Of a DNA stretch of 64,000 nt, positions 1-7,671 are shown piece by piece; positions within the stretch are counted from its first letter, which is position 1; each line of letters begins with the position of its first letter. The notes below the pieces were generated by a model. That model was not told the origin of the DNA, did not search any database, and saw only the letters and a program-made list of their open reading frames with translations. This DNA comes from Acidimicrobiales bacterium (GTDB lineage Bacteria > Actinomycetota > Acidimicrobiia > Acidimicrobiales > MedAcidi-G1). The stretch is taken from contig JAAZZG010000001.1 in the NCBI GenBank assembly GCA_014237715.1, forward strand, positions 62,001 to 126,000, written 5' to 3'. A program made the translations under genes and the position numbers.

Positions 1-321
1 TCAAACGGGCTCCGTAGTGACAGCGGTGGCGTAAGCGAGAATCTCGGAGGCACCAGAGGCAACAGCTGACGTCATAAACCGGAGGTTGACCGCCGCGTCG
101 GCCCCTAGTTCAGTGGCCTGCGCCTCCATGCGGGAGAGCGCTTCGGACCTTGCCTCGACGAGCATGGCCGAATAGCTCTTGAGCTCACCGCCGACGAGTG
201 ACTTCAAGCCTGCACCGATGTCCTTGCCGATGTTTTTCGTCCGGACCGTCGAGCCGACAGCTACACCCTTCACCGCTGTGATCCGGCGTCCAGGCAGAGA
301 TTCGGTCGTAGTGATATCCAT
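1..321 (-). CDS. YbjQ/UPF0145 family protein
   Basis: Small soluble protein of 106 residues, the normal length of the YbjQ (UPF0145, 'heavy-metal-binding domain') family. The glycine-rich TKNIGKDIGAGLKSLVGG stretch and GADAAVNLRF near the C-terminus are the family features I recognise. Members form ring-like oligomers, but neither a metal nor a role is firmly known. The frame stays open to 399, but I start at the ATG at 321 because GGAGGTG lies about 8 bases upstream. The stop codon is the first three bases of the window, so the gene is complete. It diverges from the lipoprotein gene at 507 across about 185 bases that must hold both promoters. Confidence 0.85.
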   Translation of the reverse strand: MDITTTESLPGRRITAVKGVAVGSTVRTKNIGKDIGAGLKSLVGGELKSYSAMLVEARSEALSRMEAQATELGADAAVNLRFMTSAVASGASEILAYATAVTTEPV

Positions 322-506
322 GGTTCGCACACCTCCGTGCAGTGACTGTCTCATTTTGAAGCCACTGTAAAGACGGATGGGTCTTTCGGGAGGCTTCACC
401 CGTTAATTGGGGGAGGCTCCACGCCTAACCCGCCTGAGGACTTTCGGCCGCTGATCCAAGACCGTAAAGTTTTTTGCCAGAGAAGCGAAGTAGGAGAGTT
501 CCCAGA

Positions 507-2069
507 GTGCGTGTACTCATGGCTTTCACGGCGGTCGCCGTACTGGCATCCATCGGATTGGCGTGTGGATCTACAACTCCTGAGCCGGTCGCCGAGCCGG
601 TCGCTACGACGGCTGCCACGACGTCCAGCACCACGTCCACGACGATGGCACCGACCACGTCGACGACCAGCACCACGTCCACGACGGTGGCTTCGACCAC
701 GTCGACGTCCAGCACCACGTCCACGACGGTGGCTCCGACCACGTCCACGACGGTGGTTCCGACCACGTCCACGACGGTGGTTCCGACCACGTCGACGTCC
801 AGCACCCCGGCTACGACGGTGGCTCCGACCGTGGAGGTGGCGACGTTTTCCCGAGATGCGGGCGGCACCACCCTGGAGACGGTCGTCAGCTGCGGCCCGG
901 ACGGGCTGAGCGCTGAACACCGGATTGACGGCGAACCTGTCGAACCCGAAACGGCCGGACTGACGTTCCCTTGGGCCTTTGAGATCTACCACCGGGTCGT
1001 AGCCGCCGTCGCCGTTGACGGTGTCGACTATCTCTTCGATGGTGGCTGGTGGATCGAGGACCGCGAGAGCGACTCCTGCGCACCGCACGAGCCACCCGTC
1101 TGGGAGGACTTCGCCGACGGCGGACAGATCGTGGTCACCGAGATCCTCTGGGAGAAGGCCGACTTCCGTGACATAGCGTGCCCCGGGTTTCTCCCAGACG
1201 CTGAGGAGGGTTGGGGCGATCCCGATACCTGCATCCTGGACTTCAACCATGTGCGTCGGGCGACAGTCGACGGGCAACTCCTCGAGATCGGGTTCGACTG
1301 TGGACCATTCGGCGTGGGTGAGGTGTGGTGGGTGGTCGATGGGACGATGGTCTCCAACCGCTACTACCACCCGCCGGAGTTCACCGAAGACGAGTATGAG
1401 CAGTTCATTCTCGAGCCGATGCGTGCCCGCTACGGCGACACGGTCTACGACTACGTCGCACAGGTCCAGTGGCTCGACAGCGAGGTCTATGTCTTCGACA
1501 TCGGTCGGGTACGAATCGACCTGAACATCGAAGCAGCCCTCAAGAGCGACAACTGCGCCCTGGTTGACTGGTCACGGCCGGAGGTCGCCTTCGAGGGCGC
1601 CACGCCGGGCCATCTGATCTGGCAGACCGGTCTCGGGGACCTGGAGTGTCCCGGAGACGGCCCGGGCGGTTACTCGTCATGCGGTAAAGACGTTACGTAC
1701 GGGGAGGCGTCCGGAACCGACCTGGGCCTGCGCTTTCGCCTGTCGTCCAAGCCGGCCACCGCAGTGGTCGTCGACATCACCTGGGACCCCACCGAGGTCC
1801 ATATCGGGCCCGCGGCGGGTGGGTGCGCCATGGTCGACCAGTCCGTGACGTCTAAGACCCTTCGAACCACCATCGAACCCGTCGACTGGCGGCGGATGCA
1901 CGAGTACGCCACGGCCGGAGCCGGAGACGGCATCGCCGACGGCGATCAGGTCACCGAGATCCGCGTGACGGTCGTGGACGAACTCTCAGACTCGGCGTAC
2001 CACGACGCCGAGGACCTCGTCGTCCAAGTGACCACCCGGGACGACCCCGACGGGGCGATCTGCCATTAG
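507..2069 (+). CDS. Threonine-rich lipoprotein of unknown function
   Basis: Predicted exported lipoprotein of 520 residues, not recognised beyond its layout. A short basic N-terminus and hydrophobic stretch end in IGLAC, which I take as an atypical lipobox. About 75 residues of Thr/Ser/Pro repeats follow, a flexible stalk, then about 420 residues of acidic, Cys-containing extracellular sequence. I prefer the GTG at 507 because AGGAG lies 10 bases upstream; a TTG at 474 would add 11 residues. The stalk resembles those of the two lipoproteins at the right end of the window, but the folded parts do not look related. A strong hairpin follows the stop codon. Confidence 0.75.
   Translation: MRVLMAFTAVAVLASIGLACGSTTPEPVAEPVATTAATTSSTTSTTMAPTTSTTSTTSTTVASTTSTSSTTSTTVAPTTSTTVVPTTSTTVVPTTSTSSTPATTVAPTVEVATFSRDAGGTTLETVVSCGPDGLSAEHRIDGEPVEPETAGLTFPWAFEIYHRVVAAVAVDGVDYLFDGGWWIEDRESDSCAPHEPPVWEDFADGGQIVVTEILWEKADFRDIACPGFLPDAEEGWGDPDTCILDFNHVRRATVDGQLLEIGFDCGPFGVGEVWWVVDGTMVSNRYYHPPEFTEDEYEQFILEPMRARYGDTVYDYVAQVQWLDSEVYVFDIGRVRIDLNIEAALKSDNCALVDWSRPEVAFEGATPGHLIWQTGLGDLECPGDGPGGYSSCGKDVTYGEASGTDLGLRFRLSSKPATAVVVDITWDPTEVHIGPAAGGCAMVDQSVTSKTLRTTIEPVDWRRMHEYATAGAGDGIADGDQVTEIRVTVVDELSDSAYHDAEDLVVQVTTRDDPDGAICH
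610..830 (+). repeat. Short tandem repeats coding the Thr-rich stalk
   Basis: Imperfect 12- to 24-base repeats built from ACCACGTCCACGACGGTGG. Near 738-785 a 24-base unit coding PTTSTTVV is repeated almost exactly. The repeats stay in frame and encode the lipoprotein stalk. Copy number could vary between strains. Confidence 0.8.
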
Positions 2070-2085
2070 GAGGCCAGAAACGACA

Positions 2086-2111
2086 GAGAGGCCTGAAATA
2101 TCAGGCCTCTC
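2086..2111. terminator. Bidirectional hairpin terminator
   Basis: Perfect 11-base inverted repeat (GAGAGGCCTGA / TCAGGCCTCTC) with an AATA loop, lying between the stop of the + strand lipoprotein gene and the 3' end of the - strand tmRNA. Neither side has a long T-run, but the position between converging transcripts fits a shared terminator. Confidence 0.7.
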
Positions 2112-2128
2112 GTCGATCATTCGTCTTG

Positions 2129-2515
2129 TGGAGCTGGGGGGAATCGAACCCCCGTCCGTCGAAGGGTGACCGTGCGTGATACGACCGTTCCCGAGACTGT
2201 GGCTCAATGGCTGCCACCCCGCCGGGTCGGGCGGGCCACGAGGGCCCCGCCACGGGGTCTTTCCCCCGGGTCAGCGTTCTTTCACGCCGTCAGCGGTCTG
2301 TCCCAGCTGTCTCCACCGCTTCTGTTGCCGGGTTGCGGTGGACCGACCCCGCGTGCCGTTACCGGTCGCAATGACTCTCGGTCACCTGACTAGGTCAGGC
2401 GGCGAGAGCGAGATCGTCCGTCTTGGCGTCTCTGTTGGTGCCCCGTTTAAGGAGTCTGGGCCACTCCGGTCGCACGTCACGACCACTGCAATCGGCGTCG
2501 AAACCGATCAGCCCC
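2129..2515 (-). ncRNA. ssrA: tmRNA
   Basis: Transfer-messenger RNA that rescues stalled ribosomes together with SmpB, which is encoded 1.5 kb away on the same strand. The 5' end GGGGCTG (at 2515) pairs with CAGCTCC at 2136-2130 to give the tRNA-like acceptor stem, and GGGGGTTCGATTCCCCCC forms the T arm. The 3' CCA is not encoded (CAA follows the discriminator A). The tag frame reads in short pieces G-T-N-R-D-A-K-T and D-D-L-A-L-A-A, then TGA at 2397-2395; the LALAA end is the usual degradation signal. The resume codon is taken as GGC at 2442-2440, which is an inference. Length, 387 bases, is normal. Confidence 0.93.
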
Positions 2516-2521
2516 GTGGTC

Positions 2522-2539
2522 GGTGGCCCGCAGGCCACC
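2522..2539 (-). other. Hairpin just upstream of tmRNA
   Basis: Perfect 7-base inverted repeat GGTGGCC / GGCCACC with a CGCA loop, ending 6 bases before the mature tmRNA 5' end. It may be a 5' precursor hairpin removed during processing. A TTGACA match on the - strand at 2569-2564 could be the -35 box; I see no good -10 match. Confidence 0.35.
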
Positions 2540-2642
2540 ATGTGCGGATATCAGGTGCTCGGTTGTCAAGTTGTCCGGATTCGTCCCGGCCTGGAGGTCG
2601 GGAGCGGGTACTTCATCCGCTTAACAAGGGTACCGCCGGCTT

Positions 2643-3986
2643 GTGACACCCTGTTTCAAGCGACCGGTGTCCGAAATCGCACCGGGCAGACAGGTCTGCC
2701 AGACTCCGGCGATCGACGACCAACGGGCTGCCTCTTACGCGTTCATCCCCTCCACTGACGTCCCCCCGGTCGTCGAGCGGGCCGAGGGTTGCACGCTCTT
2801 TTTCGCCGACGGACGCGAGGTCATCGATGCTGGTGGGGGAGCCATTGCCGTCAACATCGGCCACGGACGCTCCCAGGTGGCCGATGCTGTGGCCGAAGCC
2901 ACCCGCCGGGTGTCGTATGTGATTCCTCCGTGGGTGACGGAAGAACGTGTCGCCCTGGTCGAACTGCTCCGTAACCGCTGGCTGCCGCCAGAGTTGACAC
3001 GGGTGGGCTTCACCAGCGGAGGATCCGAATCAGTCGATACGGCCATCCGGCTGGCCATCACCCACTTCACGTCGGTCGGACAACCTGAACGCCGCAAGGT
3101 CATCGGTCGAGAGGCTTCCTACCACGGGGTGACCCTCGCCTCCCTCGCCGTCGGCGGCCACCGGGCCCGCCGGTCCGGGTTCGAACAGGTGCTCGTTGAC
3201 CATCCCCGGATGCCGAACTTCGACACCGAGGGTCTGGTCAGGGTGATCGAGACCGAGGGGCCGGAGACGATCGCCGCGGTGATCGCCGAGCCGGTCATCG
3301 GGGCCACGGCGGGCGCACTAATCCCGCCCGATGACTGGTGGTCGGGCGTTCGGACGATCTGTGATGATCACGGGATCCTGCTGATCACCGATGAGGTCAT
3401 GACCGGCTTTGGGCGTACCGGCCGGAAGTTCGGCATCGACCACTGGGACGTCGTGCCCGACATCATGGTGGGCGGCAAGGGCCTCTCCGGGGGCTACGCG
3501 CCGCTCGGCGGGGTGTTCGCCACCGATCAGGTGGTCGGACCCATCGCCGACGCCGGTCGTGGCCTGATGTTTTTCACCTATTCGGCCCACTCGGCGGCCT
3601 GCGCGGCCGGTATCTCCGCATTGACAATCCTCGAGGACGAGGACCTGGTGGCGGCCAGCACCACGAAGGGCGCCAACTTCCTGGAACGGCTGCGCCCCCT
3701 GGAGGCCCATCCCAACGTCACCGAGGTGCGGGGCCTGGGACTGATGATCGGCATTGAGTTGACGGCCAACCCGGTAACCGGCGGTTCCGTCAGCGGGACG
3801 TCAGGCGGGTTGGGCGCCCGGGTGGTAGCCGAGGCCATGCGGCGCGGCGTGTGGGTCTATCCGGCGGGGGACGGCCACGTGCCCGACGCCCTGCTCATCG
3901 GCCCGCCGTTCACCATCACGGACGCCGAGATGGACCGGGTGGTCACCGTGGTGACCGAGTCGATCACCACCGTCTACGGCGATTGA
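2643..3986 (+). CDS. Class III PLP-dependent aminotransferase
   Basis: Cytoplasmic fold-type I aminotransferase of 447 residues (class III, the 4-aminobutyrate/ornithine/adenosylmethionine group). Visible marks are GFTSGGSES for cofactor phosphate binding, ITDEVMTGFGRTG with the Asp that contacts the pyridine nitrogen, and GGKGLSGGYAPLGG with the Lys that forms the Schiff base. The motifs do not show which amine is used, and no neighbour belongs to an obvious pathway. It starts at GTG 2643; an in-frame GTG at 2667 is also possible because neither has a convincing ribosome site. It is transcribed away from tmRNA and converges on smpB, whose stop codon begins 12 bases on. Confidence 0.85.
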   Translation: MTPCFKRPVSEIAPGRQVCQTPAIDDQRAASYAFIPSTDVPPVVERAEGCTLFFADGREVIDAGGGAIAVNIGHGRSQVADAVAEATRRVSYVIPPWVTEERVALVELLRNRWLPPELTRVGFTSGGSESVDTAIRLAITHFTSVGQPERRKVIGREASYHGVTLASLAVGGHRARRSGFEQVLVDHPRMPNFDTEGLVRVIETEGPETIAAVIAEPVIGATAGALIPPDDWWSGVRTICDDHGILLITDEVMTGFGRTGRKFGIDHWDVVPDIMVGGKGLSGGYAPLGGVFATDQVVGPIADAGRGLMFFTYSAHSAACAAGISALTILEDEDLVAASTTKGANFLERLRPLEAHPNVTEVRGLGLMIGIELTANPVTGGSVSGTSGGLGARVVAEAMRRGVWVYPAGDGHVPDALLIGPPFTITDAEMDRVVTVVTESITTVYGD

Positions 3987-3998
3987 TGGCCTGAACTT

Positions 3999-4472
3999 TC
4001 AACGCCGACGTACGGCCCCCATAGCCCGGTCGGCCTCGCGGTCGGCCTCCTTGCGGGCCAGCGCCTGGCGTTTGTCGTGCAGCTTGCGGCCTCGCGCCAG
4101 GGCTACCTCGACCTTGGCGTTGCCACCCTTGAAGTAGAGCTTGAGTGGTACCAGCGTGAGGCCCTCGAGGTTCATGCGCTCGATGATGCGGCGGATCTCG
4201 GCGCGATGCAGCAGTAACTTGCGGGGCCGGTCAGGGTCGTGGCCCATGGACTCAACACCGCTCATGGCGTACGGCGGCACATGCATGCCGACCAGCCAGA
4301 GCTCGCCATTGTCCTCGCGGCCGAACGCTTCGGCAATCTGGACCTTGGCATCCCGGATTGACTTCACCTCGCTGCCGCGCAGGACGAGACCGGCCTCCCA
4401 CGAATCGAGGAGGTCGTACTCGTGCCGGGCCCGGCGATTGGAGGCGACCGTGCGGTCGGATTCGTCTGCCAC
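3999..4472 (-). CDS. smpB: SsrA-binding protein SmpB
   Basis: SmpB binds the tRNA-like domain of tmRNA and delivers it to stalled ribosomes. The 157-residue protein has the expected NRRARHEYDLL opening, the GLVLRGSEVKSIR strand, the KLLLHRAEI segment, LYFKGGNAKVEVALARGRK, and a basic tail beginning HDKRQ that reaches into the empty mRNA channel. Length and order match the family. tmRNA is on the same strand downstream, separated by the oppositely oriented aminotransferase, so the two are neighbours but not an operon. Confidence 0.97.
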   Translation of the reverse strand: MADESDRTVASNRRARHEYDLLDSWEAGLVLRGSEVKSIRDAKVQIAEAFGREDNGELWLVGMHVPPYAMSGVESMGHDPDRPRKLLLHRAEIRRIIERMNLEGLTLVPLKLYFKGGNAKVEVALARGRKLHDKRQALARKEADREADRAMGAVRRR

Positions 4473-4559
4473 GGGCCAGATCGTACCGGCGACCCTTGTT
4501 GAGGCTGGGTTGGAACAGCGTCCCGACAGGTCCCGGGGGCGCAGTTAGCCTCGTCGCCC

Positions 4560-5045
4560 ATGGGAGACGACCGGCCGGAGATCCTGACGCTGACCAGCGA
4601 TGTGCATGCAGCGATGGTCGACCGGGCCCTGACGCAGACGCCCGACGAGGCCTGCGGCCTGTTCACCGGGGCGCCCGGCACGCTGCACGTCGACGGCTAC
4701 CACCCGATGGCCAACAAGGCTGATCCCGACGAGGCATGGAAGCTCTACGTACTGGACGGCCAGGAGATGCTCGACGTGGAGGCTGAAGCTGACGCGGCGG
4801 GCCGGGCCGTGCTCGGCGTCATGCACAGCCACACCCACACCACGGCCTATCCGTCGCCCACCGACGTGGCTGACGCTGGCCGGTTCGACCCGTTCGGGTC
4901 GTGGGTCTTCGTGATTGTCTCGCTCAAACATTCCGATCCGGTGCTACGGGCCTATCGGATCCTGGACGGCGGCATCACCGAGGTGCCCGTCGAGGTACCC
5001 GTCCCAGGATTGGCAGAGGTGCCGGTTTCCGGGGATCAGGGCTAG
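4560..5045 (+). CDS. mec: JAMM/MPN+ metallopeptidase, Mec-like
   Basis: Zinc peptidase of the JAMM family, 161 residues. The metal site is plain: HSHTHTTAYPSPTD fits HxHx7SxxD, with the upstream catalytic Glu probably in EACGLF. In Mycobacterium tuberculosis the equivalent Mec cuts newly made cysteine from the sulfur-carrier protein CysO. The next gene here is cysM, which supports that role, but the carrier gene cysO that normally lies between them is absent. The substrate could therefore be a carrier encoded elsewhere, or another ubiquitin-like protein. It is the first gene of a + strand block running through cysM, rph and rdgB. Confidence 0.85.
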   Translation: MGDDRPEILTLTSDVHAAMVDRALTQTPDEACGLFTGAPGTLHVDGYHPMANKADPDEAWKLYVLDGQEMLDVEAEADAAGRAVLGVMHSHTHTTAYPSPTDVADAGRFDPFGSWVFVIVSLKHSDPVLRAYRILDGGITEVPVEVPVPGLAEVPVSGDQG

Positions 5046-5119
5046 AATCCCGACCAGATCAGTCGGATTTAAGCTCATCATTTGAACCCTGTCAGCACCC
5101 CAGGGAAACCCCAAGGAAC

Positions 5120-6085
5120 ATGCCCGTTTACGACTCCGTTCTCGACCTCATCGGCGACACGCCGATCATCGACGTGAGTGTGCTCAGCCCCGACCCGTCG
5201 GTACGCCTGCTGGCCAAGATGGAGGGCCAGAACCCCGCCGGGTCAGTCAAGGACCGGATAGCCCGGGCCATGATCGAAGAGGCCGAAGCCGACGGCACCC
5301 TTACTCCGGGGCGCACCATCATCGAGCCATCGTCGGGCAACACTGGCATCGCTCTGGCCATGATCGCCCGCATCCGCGGCTACCCGATCAAGATCGTCCT
5401 CCCGGAGAACGTGTCGATCGAACGCCGCCAGGCCCTCGAGGTGTTCGGCGCCGAGATCATTCCGTCGCCCGGTGAAGAGAGCTCCAACGGAGCGGTGCGT
5501 CTGGCCCGCCAGCTGGCCGACGAGAACCCCGACTGGGTGTTCTTGTACCAGTACGCCAACGAGGCCAACCCCCGAGCCCACTACACGACCACCGGCCCAG
5601 AGATCCTGCGCGACGTTCCCGACATCACCCACTTCGTGGCCGGACTGGGGACCAGCGGCACTCTCATGGGCGTGGGTACCTACCTCAAGGAACATAAACC
5701 CGACGTGAAGGTGTTGGCCGTCGAACCGCCGTCCGGCGAACAGGTCCAGGGTCTACGAAGCCTCGACGACGGCTACATCCCGCCGGTATTCGAGAAGTGG
5801 GGCGGCTATGACCTGCTGGACGGCAAGCGAATCGTGCGGCCCCGTGAGTCCATCGAATACACCCGACGTCTGGCCGACGAGTGCGGGATCTTCGCCGGGC
5901 TGTCGGCCGGGGCCACCCTGGCCGGCGCCGTGCGCGTCGCTGAGGGACTTGTTTCTGACGATGCACCACGGGCCACCATCGTGTTCGTGGTCGGCGATGG
6001 CGGCTGGAAGTACCTGTCCACCGGAGCGTGGACCGGCGACATCGACGAGGCGGCCGCCGACATGGAAGGCCTGATCGTCTTCTAG
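5120..6085 (+). CDS. cysM: Cysteine synthase, CysM type
   Basis: PLP-dependent fold-type II enzyme of 321 residues. NPAGSVKDR carries the Schiff-base Lys, PSSGNTG binds substrate, and GLGTSGTLMGVG binds the cofactor phosphate. Placement right after mec argues for the CysM branch, which in mycobacteria uses O-phosphoserine and thiocarboxylated CysO instead of free sulfide. I start at ATG 5120, since MPVYDSVLDLIGDTP is the typical N-terminus, although the frame is open further upstream inside mec. The 74-base gap from mec has no room for cysO. The cbs homologue at 45.9 kb is a different branch with regulatory CBS domains. Confidence 0.88.
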   Translation: MPVYDSVLDLIGDTPIIDVSVLSPDPSVRLLAKMEGQNPAGSVKDRIARAMIEEAEADGTLTPGRTIIEPSSGNTGIALAMIARIRGYPIKIVLPENVSIERRQALEVFGAEIIPSPGEESSNGAVRLARQLADENPDWVFLYQYANEANPRAHYTTTGPEILRDVPDITHFVAGLGTSGTLMGVGTYLKEHKPDVKVLAVEPPSGEQVQGLRSLDDGYIPPVFEKWGGYDLLDGKRIVRPRESIEYTRRLADECGIFAGLSAGATLAGAVRVAEGLVSDDAPRATIVFVVGDGGWKYLSTGAWTGDIDEAAADMEGLIVF

Positions 6086-6186
6086 ATTCTCTCTTGTTCT
6101 CCCGTCGACCCCCTCTCGAACCCATAGTCGGGCCCATCGCCGATCAGCGGCGGAGGTAAACCGATCGACCAGCCCATGGAGGCACC

Positions 6187-6921
6187 GTGTCCCAGTCCAG
6201 TCCCCGTCCCGACGGTCGTACCGATGACGAACTCCGGCCCATGTCCTTTGAGCGGGACTTCACTGAGATGGCCGCCGGTTCGTGCCTGGTCACCTTCGGT
6301 CGCACCCGTGTGCTGTGTACAGCGTCGGTGGGTGACGGCGTGCCGCCATGGCTCCGGAACACCAACCGCGGCTGGGTGACCGCCGAGTACTCGATGCTTC
6401 CAGGGTCCAGCCCAGAACGGATCCGACGCCGTACCTCGGGGCGTGATCAGGAGATCCAGCGCCTCATCGCCCGCTCTCTGCGGGCCGTGGTCGACCTTGA
6501 GGCGATGCCCGAGATGGAACTCACCGTGGACTGCGACGTCCTCCAGGCCGACGGCGGCACCCGCACCGCGTCGATCTGCGGCGGCTTCGTTGCCCTTCAC
6601 GACGCCTTCACCCGGCTGGTAGCCGCCGGCGACCTCCCGGTTTCGCCGATCATCGAGGAACTAGCTGCTATCTCGGTGGGCATCGTCGACGGCGCCCCCC
6701 GGCTCGACCTGCCCTACGTCGAGGACTCCACGGCCGAGGTCGACTTCAACGTCGTCATGACCGGCTCGGGTCGTTTCGTCGAGGTACAGGGCACCGCCGA
6801 GGGTCAGGCTTTCGAACGCTCCCAGCTCGATGCCCTCGTGGACCTGGCCACCGGCGGAATTGCCGACATTGTCGAGGCCCAGCGGGCCCTTCTGGCCACG
6901 CCGCCCGCCGCCCGGGCCTGA
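6187..6921 (+). CDS. rph: Ribonuclease PH
   Basis: Phosphate-dependent 3'-5' exoribonuclease that trims tRNA 3' ends, 244 residues. Recognisable segments are [12 protein letters not shown] at the N-terminus, [11 protein letters not shown], the [14 protein letters not shown] loop, and [18 protein letters not shown] in the phosphate-binding core. It starts at GTG 6187. It precedes rdgB by 35 bases; the rph-rdgB pair is conserved across actinobacteria and implies cotranscription. Confidence 0.95.
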   Translation: MSQSSPRPDGRTDDELRPMSFERDFTEMAAGSCLVTFGRTRVLCTASVGDGVPPWLRNTNRGWVTAEYSMLPGSSPERIRRRTSGRDQEIQRLIARSLRAVVDLEAMPEMELTVDCDVLQADGGTRTASICGGFVALHDAFTRLVAAGDLPVSPIIEELAAISVGIVDGAPRLDLPYVEDSTAEVDFNVVMTGSGRFVEVQGTAEGQAFERSQLDALVDLATGGIADIVEAQRALLATPPAARA

Positions 6922-6956
6922 CCAACATCGAGAACGAGGCCGAGACCGGGGCTCCG

Positions 6957-7571
6957 ATGGGGGACTCTGCGGCGCTGCCCCGTCTGGTGATGGCCAGCGC
7001 AAATCCCCACAAGGTGGCTGAGATCGGCCTGGTCATGGAGGGCCTGGCCCACCTCGAACCCCGACCGGTCGACGTCCCCGACGTGGTTGAGGACGGCGAC
7101 ACCCTGGAGGCCAACGCCCGTCTGAAGGCCGTGGCCGTCTGTGAAGCCACCGGAGCAGCCGCGGTGGCCGACGACACCGGTCTGGAGGTCGATGCCTTAG
7201 GTGGTGCGCCCGGCGTGCACTCGGCCCGCTACGCGGCGGATGGGGGTACCGGCGCCGAGGGCGACGCGGCGGCCAACACCGCCCGTCTGCTCGGTGAGCT
7301 AGCGGGCGTTCCGGCTGGTCGTCGGACGGCACGGTTCCGGACCGTGGCCCTCGTGCGGCACCCCGACGGCACCGAGGTGATTGCCACGGGCACCGTCGAG
7401 GGGCACGTCATCGAGGAACCGGCTGGTGATGGTGGCTTCGGCTACGACCCGGTGTTCGTACCGGTGGAGGGCGACGGTCGGACGTTTGCTGAAATGGGCG
7501 ACGACAAGCACGCCATCTCACACCGTGGCCGGGCCTTCCGCGAACTGGCGAGGTACCTGGGTCGCTCCTGA
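6957..7571 (+). CDS. rdgB: dITP/XTP pyrophosphatase, RdgB/HAM1
   Basis: Removes non-canonical purine triphosphates (dITP, XTP) from the nucleotide pool. The 204-residue protein shows ASANPHKVAEI, the VADDTGLEVDALGGAPGVHSAR stretch with the metal-binding Asp pair, GGFGYDPVF, and KHAISHRGRA, in the family order. ATG at 6957, last gene of the mec-cysM-rph-rdgB block; a hairpin terminator follows at 7582. Confidence 0.95.
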   Translation: MGDSAALPRLVMASANPHKVAEIGLVMEGLAHLEPRPVDVPDVVEDGDTLEANARLKAVAVCEATGAAAVADDTGLEVDALGGAPGVHSARYAADGGTGAEGDAAANTARLLGELAGVPAGRRTARFRTVALVRHPDGTEVIATGTVEGHVIEEPAGDGGFGYDPVFVPVEGDGRTFAEMGDDKHAISHRGRAFRELARYLGRS

Positions 7572-7581
7572 ACTCCCGGCC

Positions 7582-7607
7582 CGCCCCGTAGTTCTACTGG
7601 GGCGTTT
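7582..7607 (+). terminator. Hairpin terminator after rdgB
   Basis: CGCCCC-GTAG / CTAC-(T)-GGGGCG stem with a TT loop and one bulged T, followed by TTT. It lies 10 bases after the rdgB stop and before the 3' end of the convergent GGDEF/EAL gene. Confidence 0.6.
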
Positions 7608-7671
7608 CCCGGGATGTCTCCCGGTGGCGGGTGTCTCAGTTCGAGGGGCCGGTGGCCCCGAGGGTCGACCG

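Noticed and set aside
610-830. Possible CRISPR or minisatellite
   Set aside because: Repeat units are short, in frame and without unique spacers; they encode a low-complexity protein linker. The same holds for 61660-61820 and 63600-63830.
396-1370. - strand frame with Arg/Gly/His repeats opposite the Thr-rich stalk
   Set aside because: The repeats are the mirror of the Thr/Ser stalk code; the + strand frame has a signal peptide and ribosome site.
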